A DNA stretch of 64,000 nucleotides, from NCBI RefSeq assembly GCF_001468005.1, contig NZ_LNYY01000019.1, positions 1,339,941-1,403,940 of the forward strand, written 5' to 3'. The position numbers and the translations under genes were made by a program. Of the stretch, positions 51,816-59,668 are shown piece after piece; the first letter of the stretch is position 1, and every line of letters begins with the position of its first letter. Origin of the DNA: Legionella steelei. Lineage in GTDB: Bacteria; Pseudomonadota; Gammaproteobacteria; Legionellales; Legionellaceae. Below the pieces are notes generated by a model. It saw only the letters and a list, made by a program, of their open reading frames with translations. It ran no database searches and was not told where the DNA came from.

Positions 51816-51903
51816 GATCAGGACTCCTTTTTTGATGATTAAAAAAATATATAGTTAATTTTAGTACAAAATCAACCAAACCAATTTATAGGACCTCATC
51901 AAA

Positions 51904-52278
51904 TCAGGCGTTGTAAAACAGACATTGCTCTAATCCTTGAGTACAAACAAAACCATTCAATGTTTCAATCCAATGGTAATCAAGACGTGATGGGATTTTA
52001 GTAAGAACCTGCCACCAAATGGAATATTCCCCTACTGAGTTCTTATAAGTACAAATCACCCCTTGTCCATAACCAGCAACTAAAATATTTGCACGTACAA
52101 AACGGGTATTTTTCTCTCCTTGAGGAGGATTAGGGGAATAAGGATTTACCATCCATGGTGCGGGTGGTACACCCCATTTTAAAGAGGTTGTTTCAGGATC
52201 AGGACAACTCGTTGCATAACTATGTGCTGCAAATTGTGCAAGAAAAAAACTAAGAATAACAAAATGATATTTCCTCAT
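51904..52278 (-). CDS. Small secreted hypothetical protein
   Basis: A 124-residue protein. A signal peptide (MRKYHFVILSFFLAQFAAHS) is followed by SCPDPETTSLKWGVPPAPW and a beta-rich part with VICTYKNSVGEYSIWWQV and a final Cys pair (VCTQGLEQCLFYN). The arrangement (CPxP start, central C-x-Y, four Cys in total) resembles a Legionella-enriched secreted family (DUF3757-like, from memory). Function unknown. Confidence 0.8.
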   Translation of the reverse strand: MRKYHFVILSFFLAQFAAHSYATSCPDPETTSLKWGVPPAPWMVNPYSPNPPQGEKNTRFVRANILVAGYGQGVICTYKNSVGEYSIWWQVLTKIPSRLDYHWIETLNGFVCTQGLEQCLFYNA

Positions 52279-52329
52279 AAAACCCGCTTAATAATTAGTT
52301 ATTTTTAAATAATAATATACTAAAACCCA

Positions 52330-52357
52330 TTGTGAGAATTTATTTCTTTGTTATAAT
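52330..52357 (+). promoter_or_regulatory. Promoter of tRNA-Leu
   Basis: TTGTGA (52330-52335), a 16-base spacer, and TATAAT (52352-52357), ending 12 bases before the mature tRNA start. Confidence 0.7.
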
Positions 52358-52369
52358 GGCCGCTCAAAT

Positions 52370-52456
52370 GCCTGGGTGGCGGAATTGGTAGACGCGCCGG
52401 ATTCAAAATCCGGTGGTGGTGACACCGTGTGGGTTCGAGTCCCACCCTAGGTACCA
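52370..52456 (+). tRNA. tRNA-Leu (anticodon CAA)
   Basis: An 87-base class II tRNA with an encoded CCA end. Acceptor strand GCCTGGG (52370-52376) pairs with CCTAGGT (52446-52452), with discriminator A and CCA to 52456. The anticodon loop TTCAAAA gives CAA, reading UUG. A variable arm (GGTGGTGACACC region) and T-arm GGGTTCGAGTCCC are clear. It is the integration site of the downstream island and remains intact on the integrase side. Confidence 0.97.
52426..52456. other. attL (within tRNA-Leu 3' end)
   Basis: The 25-bp core CGTGTGGGTTCGAGTCCCAC plus CCTAG is repeated exactly at attR. Homology continues as GTACCA here against TACCA at attR, a one-base difference. Confidence 0.9.
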
Positions 52457-52568
52457 TTGAGATTTTTTTAACATTTCTTAATGGTTCTTAATAGAATGCA
52501 ATTCATTGATTTTTAATAAATAATATTGACTTTTACTTCTCAAATCGTTCTCAACTATTCGTTTTTTT

Positions 52569-52609
52569 TCATATATATCCGCACGCACTTTGGGTAAATT
52601 TTTGGGTAA
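52569..52609. other. Left arm-type integrase sites
   Basis: TCATATATA (52569-52577) is followed by GGGTAA at 52592-52597 and again at 52604-52609 (12-base period). The same set appears at the right end (62584-62615), so these are likely arm sites of the integrase. Confidence 0.6.
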
Positions 52610-52662
52610 GTCTTTTATTCCCCTCTAAACCAAAGAACGCTGCTTAGTTGAGGTTATTATCA

Positions 52663-53844
52663 ATGCTCTCAGATGCACGTATTAAATCTTTAAAAATTGA
52701 AGATGGCAAACGCCACGCTGATCGTGATGGTTTGGTATTAGAGGTACGTCCTAGTGGCAAAAAAGTATTTTTATTTCGTTTTCAGTGGAATAAAAAACCC
52801 CAAACGATCACTATAGGCTGCTACCCAAGCATTAGCCTAAGCAAGGCCAGAGAACTTGCTAAAAGTTACCGTGATATGGTTAACCAAAGAATTGATCCAC
52901 GGCAAAGGTATACTAATCTCTCCCCCAAAATTATTTTTAAAGAAGTTGCTGAACACTGGTACAAAAAAAACATACATCGTTGGAAAGAAGTAACAAGCAA
53001 TCGCCATTATAAAAGCTTAGTACGAGATATTTATCCTTTTATAGGTGAAAAACCAATTGATGGTATTACAAAATTAGAATTATTAGCAATAATTCATCCC
53101 CACGAATTAAAAGGGCACCATGAGGTAGCACATCGATTACATAACAGGCTAAAAGATATATTTGAGTTTGCAGTAGGTGCTTCTTTAACTGAAAATTACC
53201 CTTTTATCGGATTGAAAAAAGTATTAGCGCCAAAGCCCAGAGTTACTAATCAACCATCAGTCTCACCCAATGAAGCTCATAAAATGATGAGGAGTATTAA
53301 AAAAACGAACTCTTCAAAAATTATTAAAATATATATGGAATTACTAGCACATGTATTCACGAGACCATCAGAATTAAGGGAAGCGAAATGGTGTGAGTTT
53401 GACTTGCAAAAAGCTGAATGGAATATACCAGGGGAGCGAATGAAAATGGGGCTTCCTCATTGGGTTCCTTTAACTCCTCATGTTTTGAACTTACTGAAAG
53501 AATTAAGACTGATAACGGGATTTACACCATATCTGTTTAGTTCACCCACCCTGAAAGAATCAAAACCTATTAGTGAAACAAGTGTGCGTAAGCTCTTGCA
53601 TAATGCCGGTTTTAAAAATCGTCATACAGCGCATGGATTTCGGTCGTTGGCTTCAAGTGTGCTACATGAGCAAGGTAATTTTAGGAGTGATGCTATAGAA
53701 GCTCAACTTGCACATAAGGTACAGGGAGTAAGAGGTGTATATTTACGTGCTGATTTTAAGGCTGAGCGGAGAGAATTAATGCATTGGTACAGTAATTGGT
53801 TATTGGATGAGCATATAACTTTATTAAACCAGGAGGTTATCTAA
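52663..53844 (+). CDS. int: Tyrosine integrase (P4-type)
   Basis: A 393-residue recombinase. The start at ATG 52663 has GAGG eight bases upstream; a TTG at 52648 is less likely. An N-terminal arm-binding DUF4102-type domain (DARIKSLKIEDGKRHADRDG) is followed by a core-binding part and a catalytic domain: Arg in FTRPSELREAKW, H-x-x-R in HTAHGFRSLASS, the second His in QLAHKVQGVRG and nucleophile Tyr in GVYLRADF. It lies beside attL and is oriented away from the tRNA, as in P4-like elements. Confidence 0.96.
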   Translation: MLSDARIKSLKIEDGKRHADRDGLVLEVRPSGKKVFLFRFQWNKKPQTITIGCYPSISLSKARELAKSYRDMVNQRIDPRQRYTNLSPKIIFKEVAEHWYKKNIHRWKEVTSNRHYKSLVRDIYPFIGEKPIDGITKLELLAIIHPHELKGHHEVAHRLHNRLKDIFEFAVGASLTENYPFIGLKKVLAPKPRVTNQPSVSPNEAHKMMRSIKKTNSSKIIKIYMELLAHVFTRPSELREAKWCEFDLQKAEWNIPGERMKMGLPHWVPLTPHVLNLLKELRLITGFTPYLFSSPTLKESKPISETSVRKLLHNAGFKNRHTAHGFRSLASSVLHEQGNFRSDAIEAQLAHKVQGVRGVYLRADFKAERRELMHWYSNWLLDEHITLLNQEVI

Positions 53845-53845
53845 T

Positions 53846-54994
53846 ATGGATTCTAAAATTGATTCCCTTGCGCTTGCTTTAAAGCAATCTTTTCTTGGCA
53901 TCTTCCCAAGAAGAACTCATATAGATGATTATACAGCGGTGAAAGCAAGGATAAAAAAAGAACTGAAGATTGAATTAACTGTAAAAGAAATAGATCAAAT
54001 CAGTTTTTTTATTATTAGATGTATTTGTAATGCACAAAACCAAGATTCTGGGCTTCAATGCGTTCACCCAGTTCAAGCAAAAACTATTGCTATGAATAGT
54101 AAGACATTGCTATTAGAGGAGCTTCAATATGAAACCAGTCAAAAAATGGATAGTGATATAGCTAATCAGGTAATGAGGATTGTTGTGGAAGCAATGCTTC
54201 AGTTTAAAGCTCCAACAATATTTGTAAAAAATACCATCTCTTGGCGTTCTAAAATGGTTTGGGGCGATAAAACATATGAATCTAAAAAATCACAATTAGA
54301 ATCCTTACTTAAAAGAGAGCTATTAAAAGAAGAATTTTATTTGATTGCAGAGGCATGGTTTCACTATATGGTATTTGTCGAAGATTTACGCAGTCCTGAT
54401 AATTATACTAAAGAAAAAATAAAAGAGTTAAGAACAACACTTAATGCCCGCATTATTCATCTTGAAGGAGTAGTTAACTCAAGTAAGGAGATCATTGAGC
54501 AAGTCCGTGATATTGATCGTTTTCCTGAGATTGATATTGAGGCAGAGGAAAGAAGCCTATTAGATGCTCAAAGTAAATTAGATGAATCCAAAGCTCTTGC
54601 AGAACGGCTAAGACAAGATAACGGTTATGAGTTAAGTATCAACCATATTCAAGAGAAGGCTTATTTTTCAGCGTTCTTTTTAGGGGAGCTACTGGGCTTA
54701 CATAAGCGTGAATACAATAAAGATGGGAATCCTCTTCTAACATTTTTAGACATTTTAACGGGCTGGACTGATTCTCAAATGGATAAAGAGGGGACTAGGA
54801 AACGGATTAGTAAAAGTTACAGCAAATATAAGCAATTTAAATTAAACCCAAATACTAAACCCTTAATTGATCGTTTATTAAGATGTCATCAAGAACAAGG
54901 AGTCAGTTTAAATATTATTTTAAAAGAATTTCAATCCCATTTACTAAAATTATCTATTAAACCCCGCACCACGTCTATCGCTCCTGACGCTTAG
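53846..54994 (+). CDS. Island protein of unknown function, coiled coil
   Basis: A 382-residue protein with AGGAGG before its start, one base after the integrase stop, so the two are translated together. There is no signal or membrane helix. A coiled coil at about residues 185-255 (EERSLLDAQSKLDESKALAE) is followed by a helical part with FFLGELLGLHKREYNKDG. I do not recognise a family. Coupling to int suggests a role in integration/excision control or satellite regulation, but this is only positional. Confidence 0.85.
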   Translation: MDSKIDSLALALKQSFLGIFPRRTHIDDYTAVKARIKKELKIELTVKEIDQISFFIIRCICNAQNQDSGLQCVHPVQAKTIAMNSKTLLLEELQYETSQKMDSDIANQVMRIVVEAMLQFKAPTIFVKNTISWRSKMVWGDKTYESKKSQLESLLKRELLKEEFYLIAEAWFHYMVFVEDLRSPDNYTKEKIKELRTTLNARIIHLEGVVNSSKEIIEQVRDIDRFPEIDIEAEERSLLDAQSKLDESKALAERLRQDNGYELSINHIQEKAYFSAFFLGELLGLHKREYNKDGNPLLTFLDILTGWTDSQMDKEGTRKRISKSYSKYKQFKLNPNTKPLIDRLLRCHQEQGVSLNIILKEFQSHLLKLSIKPRTTSIAPDA

Positions 54995-54997
54995 CTT

Positions 54998-55022
54998 AAA
55001 ATCGCTATCGTCTAGCGGTTTT
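54998..55022 (+). terminator. Terminator-like hairpin after the int operon
   Basis: Arms AAAATCGCTA (54998-55007) and TAGCGGTTTT (55013-55022) pair over ten positions with one T-G wobble and end in a T-run. A-rich on the left and T-rich on the right, so it could work in both directions. Confidence 0.6.
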
Positions 55023-55025
55023 TGC

Positions 55026-55097
55026 GACTCTTCAAAATAACTAACAATGCTCTTTACGGATCCTTGAGAACGATTCGTGAAGAGTCTTAGTTATTTT
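55026..55097 (+). promoter_or_regulatory. Leader with two interleaved inverted repeats before alpA-like gene
   Basis: Element A GACTCTTCA (55026-55034) and B AAAATAACTAA (55034-55044) recur inverted as TGAAGAGTC (55078-55086) and TTAGTTATTTT (55087-55097), in the order A-B ... A'-B'. The pairs cross rather than nest, so in RNA they could form only one stem at a time or a pseudoknot. B' lies against the AAGGA ribosome site. They could also be protein operator sites. Confidence 0.6.
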
Positions 55098-55109
55098 AAG
55101 GAAAAAATT

Positions 55110-55289
55110 ATGAAACAAGAACCGTTATTGTTGTACCCCAAACAAGCGCAAAAATTTTTAGGAGTAGGAACAACTAAATTTTATGAGCTGATTAAATCCC
55201 CCACCTTTCCAAAGGCTAAAAATCCTCTGGGAAAGCGACCAATGTATCTAAGAGAGGAGTTAGAAAACTGGGTTAGGAATTTAGCTTAA
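55110..55289 (+). CDS. AlpA-like transcriptional regulator
   Basis: A 59-residue winged-helix/MerR-like protein of the phage AlpA/excisionase type. The start at 55110 has AAGGA before it. LLYPKQAQKFLGVGTTKFYE and a PKAKNPLGKRPMYLREELEN segment give the helix-turn-helix and wing. In P4 and in Gram-negative PICIs, AlpA-type proteins activate satellite genes or the integrase. It is the first gene of the replication half and has its own leader with paired repeats. Confidence 0.9.
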   Translation: MKQEPLLLYPKQAQKFLGVGTTKFYELIKSPTFPKAKNPLGKRPMYLREELENWVRNLA

Positions 55290-55363
55290 AACATAAGCTC
55301 ATGGATGGCTTAGGTTCAGTATAAAGCCATCTGAGCATCGTATAAGAATTAGAGGGGTTTGTT

Positions 55364-56353
55364 ATGAATTTTATAATTGATAGGGCACAGGGACAGTGGT
55401 CAGAGGTTTTAAGTGCATTAGGTATAGATAAACATTATTTAAAGAATAAGCATGGCGCGTGCCCAGTATGTGGAGGAAAAGATCGTTTTAGATTTGACGA
55501 TAAAGAAGGTAAGGGTACGTTTTATTGTAATCAATGTGGCTCTGGTTACGGAATAAAATTATTACAGAATTATCATCAGTGGCGTTTTGCTGAAGCACTT
55601 AATCAAGTTGCAAAGGTATTAGGTATTCAAACTCAGGTGAAGAACCATAATTTTAATCATAGGATTAACTCTTCCCCCCCAATTTATAAGCCTAATGGTC
55701 TTAATACAAAGGAGTTGAAGAAACGTCGAGACTCTTTAATCTACACTTGGCTACAGACACAAATAGTCAGTTCGGGAGATCCGGTTGATTGTTATTTAAA
55801 ATCACGTGGTATTCCTCTTAAAGAATATCCTTACTCATTAGGCCACCATCCTCATTTAGCTTATTACGATGAAAAAGGTTTAGTTGGGCACTTTCCTGCA
55901 ATGATTGCGCTCGTAAGAGATCAAAATAATAAAATGGTTACACTTCATCGCACATACTTAGGAAAATCGTGTAAGGCCGATGTACCAACTCCTAAAAAGC
56001 TTATGCCTTCAATGCAGCCTAGAGCATCTGTTGGAGCAGCGATAAAATTATACCAACCTGTTAATGGAATAATTGTATTAGCTGAAGGCATTGAAACGGC
56101 ACTTGCTATGCATGTTGCAACAGAGCTTCCAGTATGGGCAACAATAAGTGCAGTAGGATTAGAGAAGATAATCTTACCTCCTTCAATTAAAGAGGTAATA
56201 ATTGCAATTGATAATGATGAATCTCATTGTGGACAAAACGCAAGTAGTAAATTAGCAACACGTTTGCTCGCTGAAGGACGTAGAGTGAAACGCATAATAC
56301 CTCCAACCTCTGGACAAGATTTTAATGATTTATTGCTGGAGAAGAGCATATGA
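55364..56353 (+). CDS. DNA primase with zinc finger and TOPRIM domain
   Basis: A 329-residue protein with AGAGGGG before the start. The N-terminal zinc finger CPVCGGKDRFRFDD / FYCNQCGSGYG lies at about residues 33-65. A primase-helicase linker follows, and a TOPRIM domain at about 225-320 has VLAEGIETALAMHV (Glu) and VIIAIDNDES (DxD-like). It resembles the N-terminal part of P4 alpha and phage primases, but the helicase is on the next gene. Its stop overlaps the ATPase start by four bases. Confidence 0.93.
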   Translation: MNFIIDRAQGQWSEVLSALGIDKHYLKNKHGACPVCGGKDRFRFDDKEGKGTFYCNQCGSGYGIKLLQNYHQWRFAEALNQVAKVLGIQTQVKNHNFNHRINSSPPIYKPNGLNTKELKKRRDSLIYTWLQTQIVSSGDPVDCYLKSRGIPLKEYPYSLGHHPHLAYYDEKGLVGHFPAMIALVRDQNNKMVTLHRTYLGKSCKADVPTPKKLMPSMQPRASVGAAIKLYQPVNGIIVLAEGIETALAMHVATELPVWATISAVGLEKIILPPSIKEVIIAIDNDESHCGQNASSKLATRLLAEGRRVKRIIPPTSGQDFNDLLLEKSI

Positions 56354-57330
56354 GTATTACTGCGATTAATGATCTTTTAGATCAAGCACCTATTGAGGAA
56401 GCAGTTTCACTTGTTGCAGTTGAGTTGATAAATTTTCTTGCAATGGAGTTGCCAGTACGAGGATCAATTTTATCTCCTTGGTTGCCGGAGGCTGGATTGT
56501 GCATGATCCATGCTTATCGAGGGATAGGAAAAACACATATTTCACTAGGCATTGCCTATGCTGTAGCAAAAGGCGGTAAATTTTTAACTTGGGAAGCTTC
56601 AAAACCGCGTAATGTTCTTTATATTGATGGTGAAATGCCAGCCTCAGTATTACAAGAGCGTCTTGCCAATATTATTGTAATGATGGGTGATGAAGAGATA
56701 AAAGGACGACTAGCCATCATAACGCCAGATTTGCAAAAAATGGGTATGCCCGATTTAGCAACCAAAGAAGGCCAGGAGGCACTTAATCAATATATAACTG
56801 ATGATATAGATTTGATAATCGTTGATAACCTGTCTTGTCTAGCTCCAAGCATTAAAGAAAACGATGCAACTAACTGGGCACCTATACAAACATGGGTATT
56901 AAGCTTGCGTGCTAAAGGTAAGAGCGTGTTACTGGTGCATCACTCCGGTAAAGGAGGTGCCCAACGAGGAACCTCTAAAAAAGAAGATGTTTTAGATACG
57001 GTTATCATCTTAAAACGACCGAAAGATTATGAATCAAGTCAAGGGGCACGTTTTATTGTAGAGTTTGAAAAAGCCCGTGGTTTCTTTGGCGAAGATGCAA
57101 AGTCATTTGAAGCTCAATTATGTAATGATGAAAATGGTAATCCCTGCTGGACAACCCAGTCCATAGAAGAAAGTACTTTTGAGAAAGTAGTTAAGATGCT
57201 CAAGGACGGTATAACACAGCAAGAGATAGCTGATGAGTTGGATATACATAAATCTACTGTCTCACGTCATGTTAGCAAAGCCAAAGAGGCTGGACTACTG
57301 AAACAGCAAAATGGGAGTGGCTATGAATAA
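56350..57330 (+). CDS. RecA-fold replicative ATPase (RepA-like) with C-terminal HTH
   Basis: A 326-residue protein. Walker A HAYRGIGKTHISLGIAYAVA, Walker B DLIIVDNLSCLAP and a sensor-like LLVHHSGKGGAQRGTSKKED place it with the RepA/RSF1010-type hexameric helicase ATPases. A helix-turn-helix (TQQEIADELDIHKSTVSRHV) at about residues 285-315 may bind DNA. With the primase upstream it should form the satellite replication module. The region following it holds repeated TGCAACT units that could be its target. Confidence 0.9.
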   Translation: MSITAINDLLDQAPIEEAVSLVAVELINFLAMELPVRGSILSPWLPEAGLCMIHAYRGIGKTHISLGIAYAVAKGGKFLTWEASKPRNVLYIDGEMPASVLQERLANIIVMMGDEEIKGRLAIITPDLQKMGMPDLATKEGQEALNQYITDDIDLIIVDNLSCLAPSIKENDATNWAPIQTWVLSLRAKGKSVLLVHHSGKGGAQRGTSKKEDVLDTVIILKRPKDYESSQGARFIVEFEKARGFFGEDAKSFEAQLCNDENGNPCWTTQSIEESTFEKVVKMLKDGITQQEIADELDIHKSTVSRHVSKAKEAGLLKQQNGSGYE

Positions 57331-57904
57331 CCATCCTTTTAGTTGTACAGTTGCCCCCCTTACAAAGTGCAATCATGCAACTTCAACTCATGATAATGCA
57401 ACTCACAATGAAACCACTACTCAACCGCCTAGCTTATTAAGCATTGCTATCAAGGTTTTGGAGAGAAATAAAAACAACTCTACGCGAAACTTGTCCGCAA
57501 CTGCACAGTTGCAGCATACAAAAACTAATGCAACTAAAACGCCAGAGGTTTTACCTTCTAATACTGAGTTGCATAAGGGAACAACCGTTCTAGGCTTTAC
57601 TGCTATTGGGGGAAGCCAAGATAGTTGCACAGTTGCATTTCCTATAGAGCGCAACCACGAAACTCATCTTACATGTCATAAATGTGGCTATAGAAATCCC
57701 TTTTGCTCTTGTAAATTGACTCCTGCTCCAGGCATAGCAATTTGTAACGACTGCGAGCATTTTACAGTGGATATTATCGGTGATGGCACAGGTATTGGTA
57801 GTTGTGAATTAGGTGTAAAATGGACTCAAGAGTTTACAGGACGTATGCCTTTATATCGCTATTCTGAAAGGCATTGCATGCAATTCAGTAAGTTAATGGA
57901 TTAA
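57323..57904 (+). CDS. Island protein with C-terminal Zn-ribbon and iteron-bearing 5' half
   Basis: A 193-residue protein starting inside the end of the ATPase gene, with GGAG before ATG 57323. The first 110 residues are Asn/Thr/His-rich and low in complexity. The C-terminal half has LTCHKCGYRNPFCSCKL and CNDCEHF, then GSCELG and HCMQF, probably binding zinc. The DNA for the N-terminal part is packed with TGCAACT/AGTTGCA in several frames, so it may be shaped by an origin rather than by protein function. Confidence 0.8.
   Translation: MNNHPFSCTVAPLTKCNHATSTHDNATHNETTTQPPSLLSIAIKVLERNKNNSTRNLSATAQLQHTKTNATKTPEVLPSNTELHKGTTVLGFTAIGGSQDSCTVAFPIERNHETHLTCHKCGYRNPFCSCKLTPAPGIAICNDCEHFTVDIIGDGTGIGSCELGVKWTQEFTGRMPLYRYSERHCMQFSKLMD
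57341..57637. repeat. Iteron-like TGCAACT/AGTTGCA cluster, candidate replication origin
   Basis: Perfect copies lie at 57376, 57397 and 57529 (TGCAACT) and at 57507, 57567, 57623 and 57631 (AGTTGCA), with one-mismatch copies at 57341, 57349 and 57496. They are read in all three codon phases, so protein constraint does not explain them. The position just after the primase and ATPase genes is where satellite origins often lie. Confidence 0.65.
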
Positions 57905-57929
57905 TTTTAAGCTAAACAAGGAGTATAAA

Positions 57930-58403
57930 ATGACTGAAGTATCAGCAAAAAAAGGTAGGCCAACGAAATATAATGATACTCTGGCAAGAGAGATTTGCGA
58001 CACTATTGCTTCGTCAAGTAAAGGTACAAAGAGGTTATGTTTTGAGCGATCACATTGGCCTTGCCAAGATACCCTATTTACTTGGTTAAAAGCATATCCT
58101 GAATTTTCCGAGCAATACGCGCAAGCAAAGATATGTCAGATTGAATTACTGGTTGATGAGATTTTAGAAATCTCTGATGATGCTTCCCAAGATCAGTATG
58201 TGAATGAGCTCGGGGTATTAGTGCCAAATCCTCCTGCCATAAACAGAGCGCGGTTAAAAGTTGATACGCGTAAATGGCTGGCATCGAAGTTGGTTCCAAA
58301 GGTATATGGCAATAAAATAGATATTGAAGGGGATAACAGTATGTCAGAAGAGTTACGACAGTTAAGTGCTGATCTTGAGGCTAAATATAGCCGTGACTAT
58401 TAA
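57930..58403 (+). CDS. Sf6-type phage terminase small subunit
   Basis: A 157-residue protein with AAGGAG before the start. An N-terminal helix-turn-helix (GRPTKYNDTLAREICDTIAS, then CQDTLFTWLKAYPEFSEQYA), a central LLVDEILEISDD, and the hallmark ARLKVDTRKWLASKLVPKVY followed by G match Sf6-like small terminase subunits. These pick the DNA to be packaged. No large subunit is present, so it would redirect a helper phage motor, as TerS does in SaPI-type satellites. It is the last gene of the plus-strand replication block. Confidence 0.9.
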   Translation: MTEVSAKKGRPTKYNDTLAREICDTIASSSKGTKRLCFERSHWPCQDTLFTWLKAYPEFSEQYAQAKICQIELLVDEILEISDDASQDQYVNELGVLVPNPPAINRARLKVDTRKWLASKLVPKVYGNKIDIEGDNSMSEELRQLSADLEAKYSRDY

Positions 58404-58716
58404 ACCCAGGTTGTTTGCCAATAGTTAGCAATACGTCTCACATGAATAAAGGGGGGGTATACTCCGCATAGAACCTCCCCCCTTAGCAAGAATGGAGCCT
58501 CGCCCACCTATGGGCCAGTCAATTTTTGGATAATTTAAGAACATGTATTTTATTCTTGTAACTGCTCAAAATTTTTCGCCAAATTTTCTAAAAGAATCAG
58601 TATATAGTTTTTCATTTAACTTACGATGTAATATGCACAAAAACTCTCAGGAAGGAGGTATTCTTAATTGCTTCCAACACTTACCTTTAACCTAAATTAG
58701 GAAATATGAGACTCAG
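58404..58716. other. Non-coding junction between terS-like gene and cargo operon
   Basis: It holds no convincing gene. A G-rich hairpin, AAGGGGGG (58449-58456) with CCCCCCTT (58477-58484), follows the terS-like gene and precedes no T-run. A perfect AAGGAGGT (58652-58659) has only a ten-codon TTG frame after it. A packaging (cos/pac) site would be expected near terS but cannot be recognised by eye. Confidence 0.5.
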
Positions 58717-59406
58717 TTATTGCCTACAAGTTGGTATTCCAGAACAAATGTTACTTGCTAGTTTATTGGCCTCTTCCAATTTTGATATTGACATAAGGTG
58801 AATTTTAGAACGATCTATAAGCACGACCTCATTCTTAGTAGGCTTAATTTTTACATTTTTTGGCAATGATTTGGCGACTTTATACCATGCATAAGCTCTT
58901 ATTATATTTTGGTCAAATTCTTTTTTATGTTTTGAGTAATAAGCAACATCAGATATAACATCTTTGCATTGATCGAAATATATAGATGCGATTAACATAG
59001 CGCTGCTACCATTCCCTAGCTTGGCTGCTATTCTAAGGTAGTGAAGTGCTTTATTTTCATTTTGTAGAACTCCCCACCCATAATGAAACATACGCCCTAA
59101 ATCATATGATAAATGTTCTTTTGAAATATTAGAGGGTTTATTTTTTAGAACCTTTAGTAATAATGGATAAGCTACATTATATGATTTTTTCTTTAAATAA
59201 TATTCAGCTAGTATGCCGGTGCATTCCATATTTTCTTTATTAGAACACTCGGTTAATTTTTGCTCATATATTTTATCAGTTATCTTACCCGATTCATAAG
59301 ACAGGATAATGCTAACCGATTCATTCAAATCAGTCCTAAATTTACCAATTGCAGACACATTAAAACTAAACACGAACACTAGAATTGATAGTGATATTTT
59401 TTTCAT
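58717..59406 (-). CDS. Exported Sel1-repeat protein
   Basis: A 229-residue protein with a signal peptide (MKKISLSILVFVFSFNVSA). Residues about 60-150 are TPR/Sel1-like: LSYDLGRMFHYGWGVLQNEN then KALHYLRIAAKLGNGSSAML. Two Cys pairs (ECSNKENMEC-like and the terminal CSGIPTC) may be disulfides. Its start overlaps the upstream gene stop (ATGA), so it is translated with it. Sel1 proteins in Legionella often act in host interaction, but this one is island cargo of unknown role. Confidence 0.85.
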   Translation of the reverse strand: MKKISLSILVFVFSFNVSAIGKFRTDLNESVSIILSYESGKITDKIYEQKLTECSNKENMECTGILAEYYLKKKSYNVAYPLLLKVLKNKPSNISKEHLSYDLGRMFHYGWGVLQNENKALHYLRIAAKLGNGSSAMLIASIYFDQCKDVISDVAYYSKHKKEFDQNIIRAYAWYKVAKSLPKNVKIKPTKNEVVLIDRSKIHLMSISKLEEANKLASNICSGIPTCRQ

Positions 59407-59651
59407 TCTTGTTTCATCATTTTAAGTTGTTCTTCTAAAAGCTTATTTTGTAATTCAAGTTGTCGTTGCTCTGCTTGCATTCTTTCTGCTTCTTGAGCCA
59501 TTCTGTATCCCTCATCAAAACCGTCTGAGGCACTTTTCCATGGAGAATCCAATATAGGTGCTCTGGAAAAATCTGTGAAATTTATAGCAGCGTTTACGTT
59601 ACCAATGATTATTAAAAAAAAGGTGGTTATTAATAAATTAAACTTATTCAT
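59403..59651 (-). CDS. Small exported protein with C-terminal coiled coil
   Basis: An 82-residue protein. A signal peptide (FNLLITTFFLIIIGNVNA) is followed by a short segment FTDFSRAPILDSPWKSASDG and a Glu/Gln-rich helix (about 50-82, EAERMQAEQRQLELQNKLLE) that probably forms a coiled coil. It overlaps the Sel1 gene by four bases. Similar short exported helix proteins occur in prophages. Function unknown. Confidence 0.8.
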   Translation of the reverse strand: MNKFNLLITTFFLIIIGNVNAAINFTDFSRAPILDSPWKSASDGFDEGYRMAQEAERMQAEQRQLELQNKLLEEQLKMMKQE

Positions 59652-59668
59652 GGAAAATTTCTCTTTAT

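Noticed and set aside
57341-57637. CRISPR array
   Set aside because: Units are only seven bases, in both orientations and with irregular spacing; no cas genes. An iteron cluster fits better.
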